A stretch of DNA of 12,844 bases from Gymnopus androsaceus JB14. Lineage: Eukaryota; Basidiomycota; Agaricomycetes; Agaricales; Omphalotaceae. The translations under genes were made by a program, and so were the position numbers. The notes beneath the pieces are model-generated. The model was not told the DNA's origin. It saw nothing but the letters and a program-made list of their open reading frames with translations, and did not search any database. Location of the stretch: NCBI GenBank assembly GCA_009733575.1, contig ML770247.1, forward strand, positions 1 to 12,844, in the 5' to 3' direction. This document shows positions 1-9,177 of the stretch, piece by piece (the first letter of the stretch is position 1; every line of letters begins with the position of its first letter).

Positions 1-173
1 CTGAGAAAACCTGAGGAAACCTGGAAGAACCCTGGGGAAACCTCAGGCAGCCTGAGGTAGTCCTGGGTAACCTAGGAGGCCTAGGCTGCCTAGGCCATCC
101 CAAGCCCAGCCCCTGTAACCTAGGAGGCTTAGGTTACCTAGGCTATCCTTGGCCCAGACCATTTTTCCTGATG
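1..173. mobile_element. CATCAG-family foldback element, right part (cut by window edge)
   Basis: The right end reads CCATTTTTCCTGATG; its reverse complement starts CATCAGGAAAAATGG, close to the ends of the elements at 1237-1630 and 3161-3340. The interior is dense in CCTAGG and CCTGAGG words, like the 1237-1630 element. The left end lies outside the window, so length and inverted pairing cannot be judged. It contains a two-copy direct repeat of about 45 bp. No transposase is encoded; short reading frames across it are by-products of the CCTAGG repeats. Confidence 0.6.
67..158. repeat. two-copy direct repeat, period 48 bp
   Basis: Copy one (67-109) and copy two (115-158) both begin GTAACCTAGGAGGC and then run in parallel through CTAGG words to an AAGCCCAG or TGGCCCAG end. 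They differ mainly by C/T and G/A changes. This is an internal duplication within the foldback element at the window start. Confidence 0.65.
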
Positions 174-284
174 TCCTATAATAAGATCTCATGGGAATAC
201 ATTTCAAAGGCATGCATCTCCAATTATGCATAATAATGAGGTAGTATTACAAGATATATCTGTTAGAAGGTCACCATCCTCAGT

Positions 285-292
285 GATACTTG
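285..292. repeat. target-site duplication, left copy (GATACTTG)
   Basis: This sequence matches GATACCTG at 893-900 in 7 of 8 positions. It directly abuts the TAGTGATGTGCC end of the 600 bp element. Confidence 0.75.
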
Positions 293-892
293 TAGTGATG
301 TGCCAGCTTGGCCTGAAAGCCGTGGGCTGGGCCAAGCCAAGCCAAGCCAGGCCTCAAAAGCTGGGCCCTGACCTTTGGCCTGAGATGGCTTTTGGCCCAG
401 CTTCAGATTTTTCAAGCCCTGAGCCGGGCTTTTCAGCTATTTTTCGCAGGTATTTAATGTCATTTTTTATGAAATTTCCCAGCCTATTTGTACACTCTTG
501 AATGATCGGAATTCATTGTTTAACATTTTGAGTGTAAATTCCAGTTCCGGCACATTGCTAGCTTTGTCTTTCCATTTTGGGACAGTAATATTCAATTATG
601 AAGGTTCCTTTGATGCTCCCTTTCAGTTACCAGTGATGGTATAAGCGTTAATTACAGTATCAATTATGATACATGGCTCCCTGTAAGACCTTGCTTCAAG
701 AATTCTTCAAAAGATTTCCACATACAGGATGTATGCACAGCCACCTGAAAAGCCACGGCTTAGGCCAAAGCCAGGCCGGGCCAAGCTGGAGCCCTCCTAG
801 TAGGGCCTGGCTTCAATTTCTCCAGGCCAAAGCCAAGGGCCTGTGGGCCAAAGCCGGGGCTCGCAGGCCAAAGCCGGGCCGGCACATCACTA
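293..892. mobile_element. 600 bp non-autonomous hAT-like element
   Basis: The left end starts TAGTGATGTGCC, and the reverse complement of the right end starts with the same 12 bases. The flanks carry an 8 bp direct repeat, GATACTTG (285-292) and GATACCTG (893-900), differing by one C/T change. An 8 bp duplication and a TA-starting end are hallmarks of hAT transposons. Both subterminal parts (about 300-440 and 745-890) are rich in GGCCAAAGCC and CCGGGCC words, like the GC-rich subterminal repeats of Ac-type elements. The middle (about 450-735) is AT-rich with no convincing protein. It would need a transposase in trans. Its ends differ from the 4.4 kb hAT here (TAAGGATGG), so it is probably another family. 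Confidence 0.8.
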
Positions 893-900
893 GATACCTG
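893..900. repeat. target-site duplication, right copy (GATACCTG)
   Basis: This is the partner of 285-292. The single mismatch is a C/T change. Confidence 0.75.
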
Positions 901-1236
901 ATGAAAGGTCAACTCATTTAAGAGGGTTAAACAATCCTATTTTTGAGTCAACACCTAGAAATTTGCTAAGATCCACAACAGTATGAAGAGGCTATACAAA
1001 GCGTATTGGGAAGTCATTATTCTGGGAGACCTGAACAGTCTGTTCAAAATTCTGCTCAACCACCTTCAAGAATTGTTGTATCTCCTAGAAATGTTCCACT
1101 TCCACATGGATCTCCTACAGATTCACCAAGACAGTCCTCACATAGGTCAATAATTCCAGTGTTGGACCATCTGCAGAATGCAGAAAATAGGTTGAATCAG
1201 TTAGAACAGCAGTGTCAAACATTTTTAGAGACCTTG

Positions 1237-1630
1237 CATCAGCAAAAACTGTTTTGGGCCCAGGAGGATCTAAGGTCACCTAGTCCTCTTAGGCAACCTG
1301 AGGCATCCTAGTTGGCCTAGGAAAAAGGGTAAAACTTTGGACACCTCAGGTATCCTAGTCATCCTAGGTGTCCTGGGAGATCCTGGGATGTCCTGTGGCA
1401 TCCTGTGGCATCCTGGGATGGAACTTTTATCCTAGGATGCCTCAGGATGTCCCAGGATACCCCAGGATGCCCCAGGACATCCCAGGATCTCCCAGGACAC
1501 CTAGGCTGACTAGGATACCTGAGGTGTCCAAAGTTTTACCCTTTTCCTAGGCCAACTAGGATGCCTCAGGTTGCCTAAGAGGACTAAGTGACCTTAGATC
1601 CTCCTAGGCCCAAAACAGTTTTTTCTGATG
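1237..1630. mobile_element. 394 bp foldback element, near-complete inverted repeat
   Basis: The two halves (about 1237-1425 and 1440-1630) are reverse complements of each other over roughly 180 bp with only a handful of differences. The outer ends are CATCAGCAAAAACTG and its counterpart CAGTTTTTTCTGATG. The inner part is an array of CCTGGGATG- and CCTAGG-type words on one arm and their complements on the other. The probable 2 bp duplication is TG at 1235-1236 and 1631-1632. Element plus one copy is 396 bp, a multiple of 3, and its removal joins two open stretches of the Gag-like region in phase. No protein is encoded. The arm reads through the host frame up to a stop at about 1311. Confidence 0.85.
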
Positions 1631-2340
1631 TGGGTTATGCAAGTAATGATGCACAACCTTGGCAATGGGTTCAACAACTTGAAGGACTGGGAAACAGAGA
1701 TCTTCAGTCATTAAGTCCTGAATTATATGAATTAATTCCAAATGAAAGAAATAGTAGGTTGTTGGCACACTTGCACACTGAGACACAGAGTGATGGTATT
1801 CAAATGCTTTTGAGAGCAAAAAGTCATATTAGTGCAGAATTGGCTCCATCTGTTCATCTTAGTCAATTTGAGAATGAACAACAGCCAATGCCAGTTATGC
1901 AGAACACTCAGATTGAAAATGTAGATAGAGTGGTTAGGCATAATACTCCAATTGTTCAACAGAATAGAGAGAGTACATATATGCAGGCACCAGTGGAAGT
2001 TCAACCATAACCAATTAGTCACAATAATCATGAACTAGTACAATCCTTGGGTAATGATTTTGTTCAAGTTCCAAATTCCTTTGTGCATAATCCATCTATT
2101 AACCAGGAAAATTTAAGTCCAAGAACTAGAATTCAGGATTGGACAAGAAGAATTGAATCTTTTAGTCCTCATAGTATGCATGTTATTTAACCTATGTTAC
2201 ATATACCTATAGGCTATGATGGAAAATCCTGTTACTAGAATGGAACAAGAGGTGAACAATGCTAATGGGCATGTTCATTTTAATAGTACATTTAAAAGGT
2301 GTTGGAATCTCAAAAGGTAAATATATCTCATTGAACTATA

Positions 2341-2630
2341 TGTGGAATGCTTTCTCATAGTCTCCACTTGTTTGTATCATCATCCCATGCACTCCACATA
2401 GTCTCTTGCTGTATCCACTTACTCTCTTGTAGTACCCACTTTACTATATGGACAGTAGCCACAAGTATTCACGCAGTAGCCACCTGCCCGATATATTGTT
2501 TGTACATAGGACTGTATATAAGCCTAGGTACTGTACCCTGTAATACCACCATTGTCCCCCATCAATCTGTGTGATTGTTACTACTAAGTCCTGTGTGGAC
2601 TTATTGCTGCTACTTCCTATCTAGGATACA
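2341..2630 (+). mobile_element. probable solo LTR (290 bp)
   Basis: The segment starts TGTGG and ends GATACA, giving the TG..CA ends of an LTR. It is flanked by ACTATA (2335-2340) and ACTCTA (2631-2636), a 6 bp direct repeat with one mismatch. A TATA box, TATATAAG, lies at 2515-2522 in the 3' half, as expected for an LTR promoter reading plus. Upstream are several imperfect copies of a CCACTT or AGTAGCCAC word (about 2362-2485). Its composition differs from the AT- and Gln-codon-rich sequence on both sides, and no open frame runs through it. No second LTR or internal pol region is nearby, so it is best read as a recombination remnant. The exact borders are inferred. Confidence 0.6.
2515..2522 (+). 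promoter_or_regulatory. TATA box of the putative LTR
   Basis: The sequence is TATATAAG, followed by GC-richer sequence with candidate start sites 25-40 bp downstream. Its position about 110 bp before the LTR end suits a short U3-R-U5 arrangement. Confidence 0.4.
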
Positions 2631-3160
2631 ACTCTAATAAAAGGAATGAACCACCACATAATAGGGATGTCAATGTACAGGACTTTGCAAAGAAGAAAAC
2701 TAGTAGGTTTTGAAGCAGAATGCAAAATTTTGTTGCACCTACAAATGATAAATTCAATTTGCAACAAAAAACTGTGGAACATGTAAATAAGAGCCTAGTA
2801 CAAGTAGAGTTCAGTTAATTACAGAGCCATATACTTATCAGGAGATAACTAATCCTATACCTATTTTTACACCTATGCCACATAACATTAGACCTCCAAA
2901 TCCTACACCAATCCAAGCAGAAAATCTGACCTCTATGGCAAATCAACTTGCAGCAATAAATTGGGCTGATGATGCAAATGAACATTCGCCAATTCAAGGA
3001 TATACTTTTATTGCTAGCAAGGGTAAAACACCTGTAAGAGGTTCAGGAGGTGCACCTCCACCACCACCACCTTCACCTCCACCTCCAAATGATCCTGGAG
3101 AACCAGATGATGATGGAAATGGCTCATCATGGTGGAATCATGAAAATAGCTCCAGAGGAA

Positions 3161-3340
3161 CATCAGCAAAACCTGTATTTTTGCTGGAGAAAACACATTC
3201 ATTTGGGACATCTCTGGAGCAAGGTACCCTATTCCAGAGACCTCTGGAGATCTCTGGAGAAAATTGACAGTTTTTTTGACAGCTGTGAAGCTCCAGAGAT
3301 CTCTGGAGACCTCCAGCAAAAAATACAGGTTTTGCTGATG
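3161..3340. mobile_element. 180 bp CATCAG-family miniature element
   Basis: Terminal inverted repeats of 29-30 bp (3161-3189 and 3311-3340) start CATCAGCAAAACCTGTA and differ by one T in a T run. The interior holds several CTCCAGAG and TCTGGAG words, including two palindromes around AGATCTCT. The 2 bp flanks are AA on both sides (3159-3160 and 3341-3342). Removing 182 bp restores the Gag-like frame from the acidic tract into the Cys cluster. It has no coding capacity. The outer 20 bases are close to those of the 1237-1630 element, so both were probably moved by one transposase. Confidence 0.8.
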
Positions 3341-3419
3341 AAATAAGAATCAGGGAGGTTCCTTTGAACCACCACATGGTAATGGACCACCTTGTAAAAA
3401 GTCTGGATGTTGTTGCTGT

Positions 3420-3479
3420 AAGGATGGTAGAGATAGAAGGGAGGTAGAGATGGTAGAGATGGTAGGGATGCCATCCTTG
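3420..3479. repeat. degenerate GGTAGAGAT tandem repeat within a small hairpin
   Basis: Three or four imperfect GGTAGAGAT units are bordered by AAGGATGG at about 3419 and CCATCCTT at about 3471, which can pair. The repeat lies at the end of the Gag-like remnant and may simply encode its basic and acidic repeat tail. Confidence 0.4.
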
Positions 3480-3480
3480 T

Positions 3481-3892
3481 TTTGCCCAATATTTTGATTA
3501 AGTGCTCAATCCCGAAGCCTGATCTCACTGAAAAATTGTTTGTGTCCTGCAGCTCTCAAATCTCCACCAATTCCCTTTGGGTAATATGCATCCTGACAAA
3601 CCCAATATTTTATTTGAAGCCTTGGAGATAGATTTTTTATAAGTTGTCCTGTTGTCTTTTGCTGGCAGGATCTTCAGTTACATTGAAATTTGAAAAGAGA
3701 GATTTAAAAAATCTGCTTCCAACACTTCAAGTCAGACTACTTTCTGAGTATATCCCACAGAAAAAAATTATACTTGAGTGTGTGTTTGAGCCTGTACGAA
3801 CCCAACTATCCACGAGCATGCCAATTGCCTAATTTGTAGATCAAACAAACAAGACCAAAGTCTGCCGAAATTGGAGGCATTGCCGGTACTCA
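3481..3892. other. unassigned sequence, no convincing gene
   Basis: The sequence is AT-rich. A plus-strand open stretch at about 3650-3832 could encode some 60 residues with a basic patch, but it has no recognised motif and no clear continuation. I see no inverted-repeat ends, LTR or RNA gene. It could be more of the decayed retroelement to its left or the tail of the minus-strand remnant to its right. Confidence 0.4.
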
Positions 3893-4440
3893 CTATCTAG
3901 GCCCCGGATGGAATTCCCTTGAATCTTGGTCCATTGTAGCCATGGCATGTCCCGACACGCCATGGCTAGAATAAAAAGGATGTATCGCAACATATGGAGA
4001 CTTGATGGCATCCTGCACCATATCTTCTTCGCAGGATGTTGATGTTCCACATACCAGCTTCTGCTCTTTCAACTGACATCGATAGGACTCACAAGGAGAT
4101 CTAAGCTTGGAAAATTGACGATGTCGCAAATGCTTCTAATGTTTCTACATACATCTCATGCTGGGGTGTGGATCTATCATGAAATAGAATGCTGAGCAGT
4201 TTTGAACATTCTCGCGATGTTCTACAAGAATATCCCTCTGAGCAAAGACCCTCAGTTCAGTCTACGTATACAGTGGCAGGAACCAACTGAGGTCGGGGAG
4301 CATCCAAGAATATAACCATCTGCAGGACCAATGCAGGATGCACCATTCACATTCTTACTACCCATACTCTTTCAAGTTATGTCCCAAGACCGAAGATAGC
4401 GCTAGTGCCACATCAGGATAAGTCCTGGAACCTCCCATGT
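3893..4440 (-). pseudogene. decayed, unrecognised minus-strand gene
   Basis: Read on the minus strand, several protein-like pieces follow in order. A start at 4438-4436 is followed by 26 open codons beginning MGGSRTYPDVALALSS. After a one-base slip comes a Cys-rich piece containing GYILGCSPTSVGSC (about 4355-4260). In another frame comes a piece containing ELRVFAQRDILVEHRENV (about 4257-4147). A 78-codon open piece with CGTSTSCEEDMVQDA follows (4129-3893). The frame slips and stops between pieces make an intact gene unlikely unless introns explain some of them. I do not recognise the family. It would point away from the transporter, sharing about 220 bp of upstream sequence. A further open stretch lies at 4625-4413. 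Confidence 0.35.
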
Positions 4441-4965
4441 TCAGATCTTAGACCTTGCCACCCAATAAAATCTTCCTTCATTTCTCTTCGCATTGTGATC
4501 CTCTCATCAAAGTTCATCCAGTATAGGTGGAAATGATCCTGATACAGTGCCTGAGCCTGAGTGGGTACAAAAGGATACGGACTCTTGAAAGAGTTTCCTC
4601 TTGAGAAGGCTCTTCCTCCTGTCATTTTTTTCCCTCTCGTCGCTCAGTCATATTCAAGAATGGCAAGCACTGAGCACGTTCCTGCCCATCAGGACAGTGA
4701 ATTCACAGACAATATTGAGAAAAAGGTCCATGCTAGCTCTGACAAGAAGACCGGCCACGTCGACACAGTCATTTACTCAGATGACAAGGATGAGCAGCTG
4801 CAGTTGAAGCAGGTGGAGGAACTTGAGGTATATTACTGCCTGAATTCCCTGCCAATGTTGTGCTTAAGTTACCTGCATCTAGGCTCATCTGGCGTCAGGA
4901 GCTGCTGAAGACAGTGAGTATCTTGTCAAGGATGAACATGATGTTTCAATAAAGGTTTTGAGTGT

Positions 4966-4973
4966 TCGGTACG
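4966..4973. repeat. hAT target-site duplication, left copy (TCGGTACG)
   Basis: This 8 bp copy directly abuts the transposon end TAAGGATGG. It matches 9335-9342 (TTGGTATG) in 6 of 8 positions, and both differences are C to T at CpG. Confidence 0.85.
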
Positions 4974-5101
4974 TAAGGATGGACACGGGCAGGGGTCGAC
5001 CCGTGGTTTTAACTCAAGGGGTTTGGCAGGTCCGGGTACGGTATGCCGGAATCCTAAACCCGCCAAACCCGCCTGGTCACCTGCCGGGTTAGCGGGTTTT
5101 T
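4974..5101. repeat. hAT left end: terminal and subterminal repeats
   Basis: TAAGGATGGACA and GGGGTCGACCC form the terminal repeat (4974-5003). They are followed by repeated CCGGGT, AACCCGCC and GCGGGTT words in both orientations to about 5101. Confidence 0.75.
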
Positions 5102-5890
5102 CCGGTGCCATGAGTTTGGCTGAAGAGTCATCAGATTTCAATTTTCAAAACGTATGATTCTTACCTTCTTATCACTTGTGTTCCTGTCATTGCTGCAGGA
5201 GGCCCCCGAGTTCTCGAGCTTGTAGATTCGAGAGATAATGAACTCCTCGACATCACATACAGTTCATTGACACTATAACAATGTGTGGTGTGTGCAAGAT
5301 TTATAGTGTGACACAAAATACTCAACAATTCTTTTTGCAGAATACCGTTCAGCACCCTCTCTCTTCAAGTCACTAAATAACTCAAATCTGGCTCCGTACC
5401 CTCAAACTCCAATTCTTTATCTTACTACGTGTCCGCAATCACTCCGGAAGCAAAGGGAAAACAGATAACTGGATATCTTTAGGTACGTGTCTTTACTTCT
5501 TTCTCATTTTTGTGTGTGTGCTGATAATTCACTTATAGTTAATATTTATATCAAATTGAAGCACTGGTTTAACGCTATTTCAAGCTTGTAAAAATCTACT
5601 GGAGACTGCGTAGCTTCATCCACAATATACCTATCTAACCACTCTTTCAAATTCTTGTTTGCAACCTTGTTTGTTTGATTTTTTGAGTTGGAATCTGATG
5701 GTATAGCCCTCTTTGGATATTTCAGTATATTTTTTCCATCCATCATTTGCCAATCTGCCTTTGATTGGTTCGATTGCTTGCAGACTCCATGTGGTCCAAC
5801 AATTTCCGACAATGATGAGGCTCATAACTTTCTCCTTGCAATAGTATAAGTAGGTAAGTTTTTTGAGCATTTTCCTTGTCTCGTTTGCTC
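5102..5890. other. hAT leader region upstream of the transposase
   Basis: This stretch probably holds the transposase promoter and 5' untranslated leader, possibly with a leader intron (candidate donor GTACGTGT near 5483, candidate acceptor TTGCAG near 5783). I could not fix a TATA box or start site. On the minus strand, 5546-5812 is open for 88 codons with a mixed hydrophilic composition (pieces such as GKNILKYPKRAIPSDS and KEWLDRYIVDEAT). It has no recognised domain, so a captured gene fragment or chance are both possible. Confidence 0.45.
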
Positions 5891-8800
5891 ATGCCACCCA
5901 AAGCTTCTGGCAGTGCTCAAGCCTCCTCAAAGGCCAGCCAAAAGTTGATGTCTTCCTCCTCCACTAATTCTGCATCTTCCATTCACTCCGCTGCATCCAA
6001 AGTCGTTGCCAGTGCTAAGAAGATTGGCAATACCCTCAAAAATGCTGTTACGGGTAAAAAAGAAAAATGCTCAATCCTCTCGCTCCTCGCATGCCTCTGT
6101 TTCGCAAGCTTCATCTGTGCAGGGTGTGTTGGCTTGCATTTCTTTCTATGCTTCCCGCTAATGATCACATCTGTGTCAGATGTGATTGAAGTAGAAGACA
6201 ATGACGATGAGAAGGCAGATTGTATAACTGAAGATGACAAGGCCCAACTTGGTATGCTATCACTACGACTTTCGTCATGGTATACTTACATCCAGATGTA
6301 GAGAAACTCCGAGGTGGATGGTCATCACCTATTTACTCCTTCTTCAGCCCCAACGTCACGATTGGCTACGAGAACGGACGAAAATACCACTTCTTCAAAT
6401 GTAATGCTAAGGTTTGCAAGGTCCAGGGAGGTGGGAAGCGCAGGTATCTTGACACAACTGACAAGACATCGATGGGTGGCCTCAAGACACATGCTGTTAA
6501 ATGCTTTGGGCAGGATCCAGTTGATGCCACTCTGAAGGGTGCGGACAACAATGCACCATCAGATGGATCTATATTCGCTGCGTTTGGCCGCCAGGGATCC
6601 CAACCTGTGTCTGTTACTCACAAAGCTCATTCCGATGTTCAAATATGGTATGTGCTGCTCTATATACTTTATTGACCCTTGCTGATTTTTTACTAGTGCA
6701 AACCTTGTACGCTGGGTTACTGAGAACAGCCAATCTATTCAAATCATTGAGGACCGCAAATTTCATGAGCTCATGCTTGCTGGAAGACCTCAGGCCTCTT
6801 TGCCTGGCCGACGAACGGTTGCACGGGATATACAGGCGAGCTTCGACCATTGTTCAGAGCGGGTCAATAAGCTCCTCCAGGTAAATTATCACTTACTTCT
6901 GCTTATGGGGCTCAAACCGTTTCAAGGAATATCCTGGTCGTATCAATTTTGCAACGGACGCCTGGACCTCTCCAAACCACTGAGCTATTGTTGCGTGGTC
7001 TGTTCACATTCAACATGAAGGGCATCCACTTGTATTTCTCCTTGATGTCTTTGAGGTGCCAGAGGTATGTAGTTGCTTGTATCTTCAACACGGTACTCAT
7101 GCGAAGCTTTAACAGTCTCACACGGAATATACATTGGCTTGAGAATTTGATGAGATGCTCAGCCAACATGGCCTTTGAGAAAAGGTACGCTTGTGCTAAA
7201 GCTACTCTCTATGTCATCTAATACCGTGTCATAGATTCTTTCATTCATGGGTGATAACGCGAGCTCAAACGACACACAAACAGAGCATCTCGCTACATCT
7301 TTCACAGACAATTCTTTTGCTGCTGAGAACCGCGTTTGCTGCTTTTGCCATACACTCAATCTCGCATGCAAAGCGTTGCTCAAGCCTTTTGGTGCACAGA
7401 AGAAGAAGGATTCTAACGGTGGTGATAGCGGCAATGATGACAATGATGATGCACAACCTCCAACTGACGCTGAAGCATCTGTTATCATTGATGATGATGA
7501 CCTCGACCTCCCGGATCTAGTGGATACAGACGGTAATAGTGAAGGAGATGGCAAGGGTTTAACTGGTACTATTGCAGATGATGAAGAGGATGAGTTTGAC
7601 TGCCTAACTGATGATGAAAAGGCAGAGGTTCTTCTTGACATGGAGCATGTTTGTACAGTTGTTTCAAAGGTACAGCTCCTGTCATGATCTCTCCTATGCC
7701 ATTGCTAATACTTCAATTCTAGGTCCAAGGTCTTGCATTTGCTATTGTTCATTCAACAACCATTATTCTTCCTGCCTGGCGCACTGCTTGCAAAGCTCAC
7801 CACCTCAATGTCCGGATGATTCCTTGAGATGTTTCAACTCGGTGGAACTCAACATATGACATGCTAATGGTGGCCAGGAAGTATTCTGAGGTTATTGACA
7901 ACGTTATGAGCAGCAAGACGTTGAAGCTTTGCAAGTACGAGCTTTTGGAGGAGCAATGGGGAATTGTTGATGATTTGATTCATGTTCTTGAAGTAAGTTA
8001 GTTCCGCTACATGTATTTGTCAACACTTTTAATTGATTCCACCAGATTTTCAAGAATGCAACACTCCTATTCTCAAAAGACTCGGAAAGCACAATATCAC
8101 AGGTTATCCCAATGATGGACATTATTGACGACTTTCTCATCGACATAGACGCTGGGTCTCTCAGCAATGGTCCTCCAAAATGCAATCTTCATGCTGCTGT
8201 TAAGGCTGCTGTTGTCCTTGCAAAGGCTACTATGAACCGTTACTACTCACGGACAGATGAGTCAAATGTCTATCGCATTGCCATGGGTATGATTTCTTAC
8301 TATTATTTTGATATATGCTAATCTCATCTCATGATTTAGTTCTTCATCCAGGCCCCAAGTTAAACTACTTCCAAAATCGTGGCTGGGAAAGGTAATGGAT
8401 TGACACTGCTGAAGCAATAACCTGTAAGGAATTTGACTCTTATGACAACATTGAGGTTGCAGCGGAGGCCGCAATCCCAGTAAGTTTATTCATTTATTTT
8501 GTCTAAACAATGCACTTATAATTGAAATTATATTCTCTTGAAGACCGTTCCCAGTACCGCTTCTTCATCCGGAGGATTCAACCTCTTCGCACACCTTGCT
8601 ATGTCTGCTGCTACTACTTCCACCTCTTTGAACGAGCTTGATGATTATCTTAAAGCTCCATGCAAGGCTATCTCAGGTGATCCATTAAAGTGGTGGTGGG
8701 AGAGGCACCGTAGTTATCCGAAACTGTCTAGGATGGCACTAGATTTTTTGTTGGTCCCAGGTAAGTTATATCATCGCCCCATCACTAGTTCCATTACCTA

Positions 8801-9075
8801 TCTAATCAATTTTTGCAGCATCATCAGTTGCAGTTGAACGTGTATTCTTGCAGGGACGTCAACTACTACATTTTACTTGCAACCGTCTTGCTGCAAAATC
8901 TATTTGTATGTGCCTCTGTCTGGGTAGCTGGAGTCAATGTGACTTGCTTAGAGATAAGGATATCCTTATTGCAATCAAGGAAGTGATGGGCAAAGGGAAA
9001 CAAAAAGCTGATGAGGTAGAAGTTGATGAGATGCAGACAGAGTCCCTTAACAAAAAAAGTAAGACACCTAAGTAG
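5891..9075 (+). pseudogene. hAT transposase, 12 exons, broken by five stops and a frameshift
   Basis: Inferred exons: 5891-6123, 6180-6251, 6296-6647, 6697-6880, 6927-7064, 7116-7184, 7235-7669, 7723-7992, 8046-8286, 8340-8479, 8544-8760 and 8819-9075. They give about 869 codons, a normal hAT size. Domains in order: a Ser/Ala/Lys-rich N terminus from MPPKASGSAQ; a BED-like zinc finger (C-x4-C, KCNAKVC, then H-x4-C, HAVKC; residues about 136-171); the RNase H-like core with presumed catalytic Asp at 6957-6959 (FATDAW) and 7253-7255 (GDNASS); the motif CHTLNLACKALL; a long Asp/Glu-rich insertion (about 7400-7640); STRWNSTYDML; presumed catalytic Glu at 8634-8636 (NELDDYL); and the C-terminal dimerisation block ending AVERVF. 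Lesions: one surplus base in an A-rich run at about 6054-6067, TGA at 6981, 7140, 7176 and 7825, and TAA at 8393. Several TGAs sit where relatives have Arg. Confidence 0.92.
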
Positions 9076-9177
9076 GTATTTTTATCAGTATTGTAGTGGT
9101 ACAAAGTCATAGACCCTTCAAACAGATTGTTTAAATAATATATTTTTTTTTATATCTTTTTTTGCAGCTAAGATACT

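Larger units (their letters stand above)
970..3480 (+). pseudogene. decayed Gag-like coding region of a probable LTR retroelement
   Basis: Several plus-strand open stretches with one compositional character (Gln, Asn, Ser and Pro rich) read as pieces of one protein. They are 970-1236, 1633-2010 continuing past a TAA to about 2187, about 2219-2340, about 2640-2815, 2821-3160 and 3343-3480. The third-last and later pieces contain a proline tract followed by an acidic stretch (NDPGEPDDDGNG, about 3088-3123) and then a Cys cluster (CKKSGCCCCKDGRDRRE, about 3390-3440). A Pro-rich, acidic and Cys-basic order recalls Gag proteins of fungal Ty3-type elements, but I cannot name a family, and no protease, reverse transcriptase or integrase is present. 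It is broken by stops (967, 2008, about 2188), small frame changes and three inserted elements. Without the two foldback elements and 2 bp each, the flanking frames join in phase. It could instead be a low-complexity host protein. Confidence 0.55.

Noticed and set aside
43..231. Minus-strand 62-codon frame
   Set aside because: It is a periodic LGxxG-type peptide produced by the CCTAGG repeats of the foldback element.
1360..1520. CCTGGGATG and CCCAGGATG repeats as a CRISPR-like or satellite array
   Set aside because: The units are short and degenerate with no spacers, and they pair as the inner arms of an inverted repeat in a eukaryotic sequence.
1732..2031. 99-codon minus-strand frame
   Set aside because: It is the antisense of the Gln/Asn-rich Gag-like stretch, with no start context or motif.
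4561..4659. Upstream in-frame extension of the transporter N terminus
   Set aside because: The extension starts from a non-ATG codon and is not needed; the ATG at 4660 has a good context and a typical OPT N terminus follows.
7159..7641. 160-codon Ser-rich open frame on the minus strand
   Set aside because: It is the antisense of the Asp/Glu-rich part of the hAT transposase; GAT and GAC repeats read backwards give Ser and Ile/Val codons.
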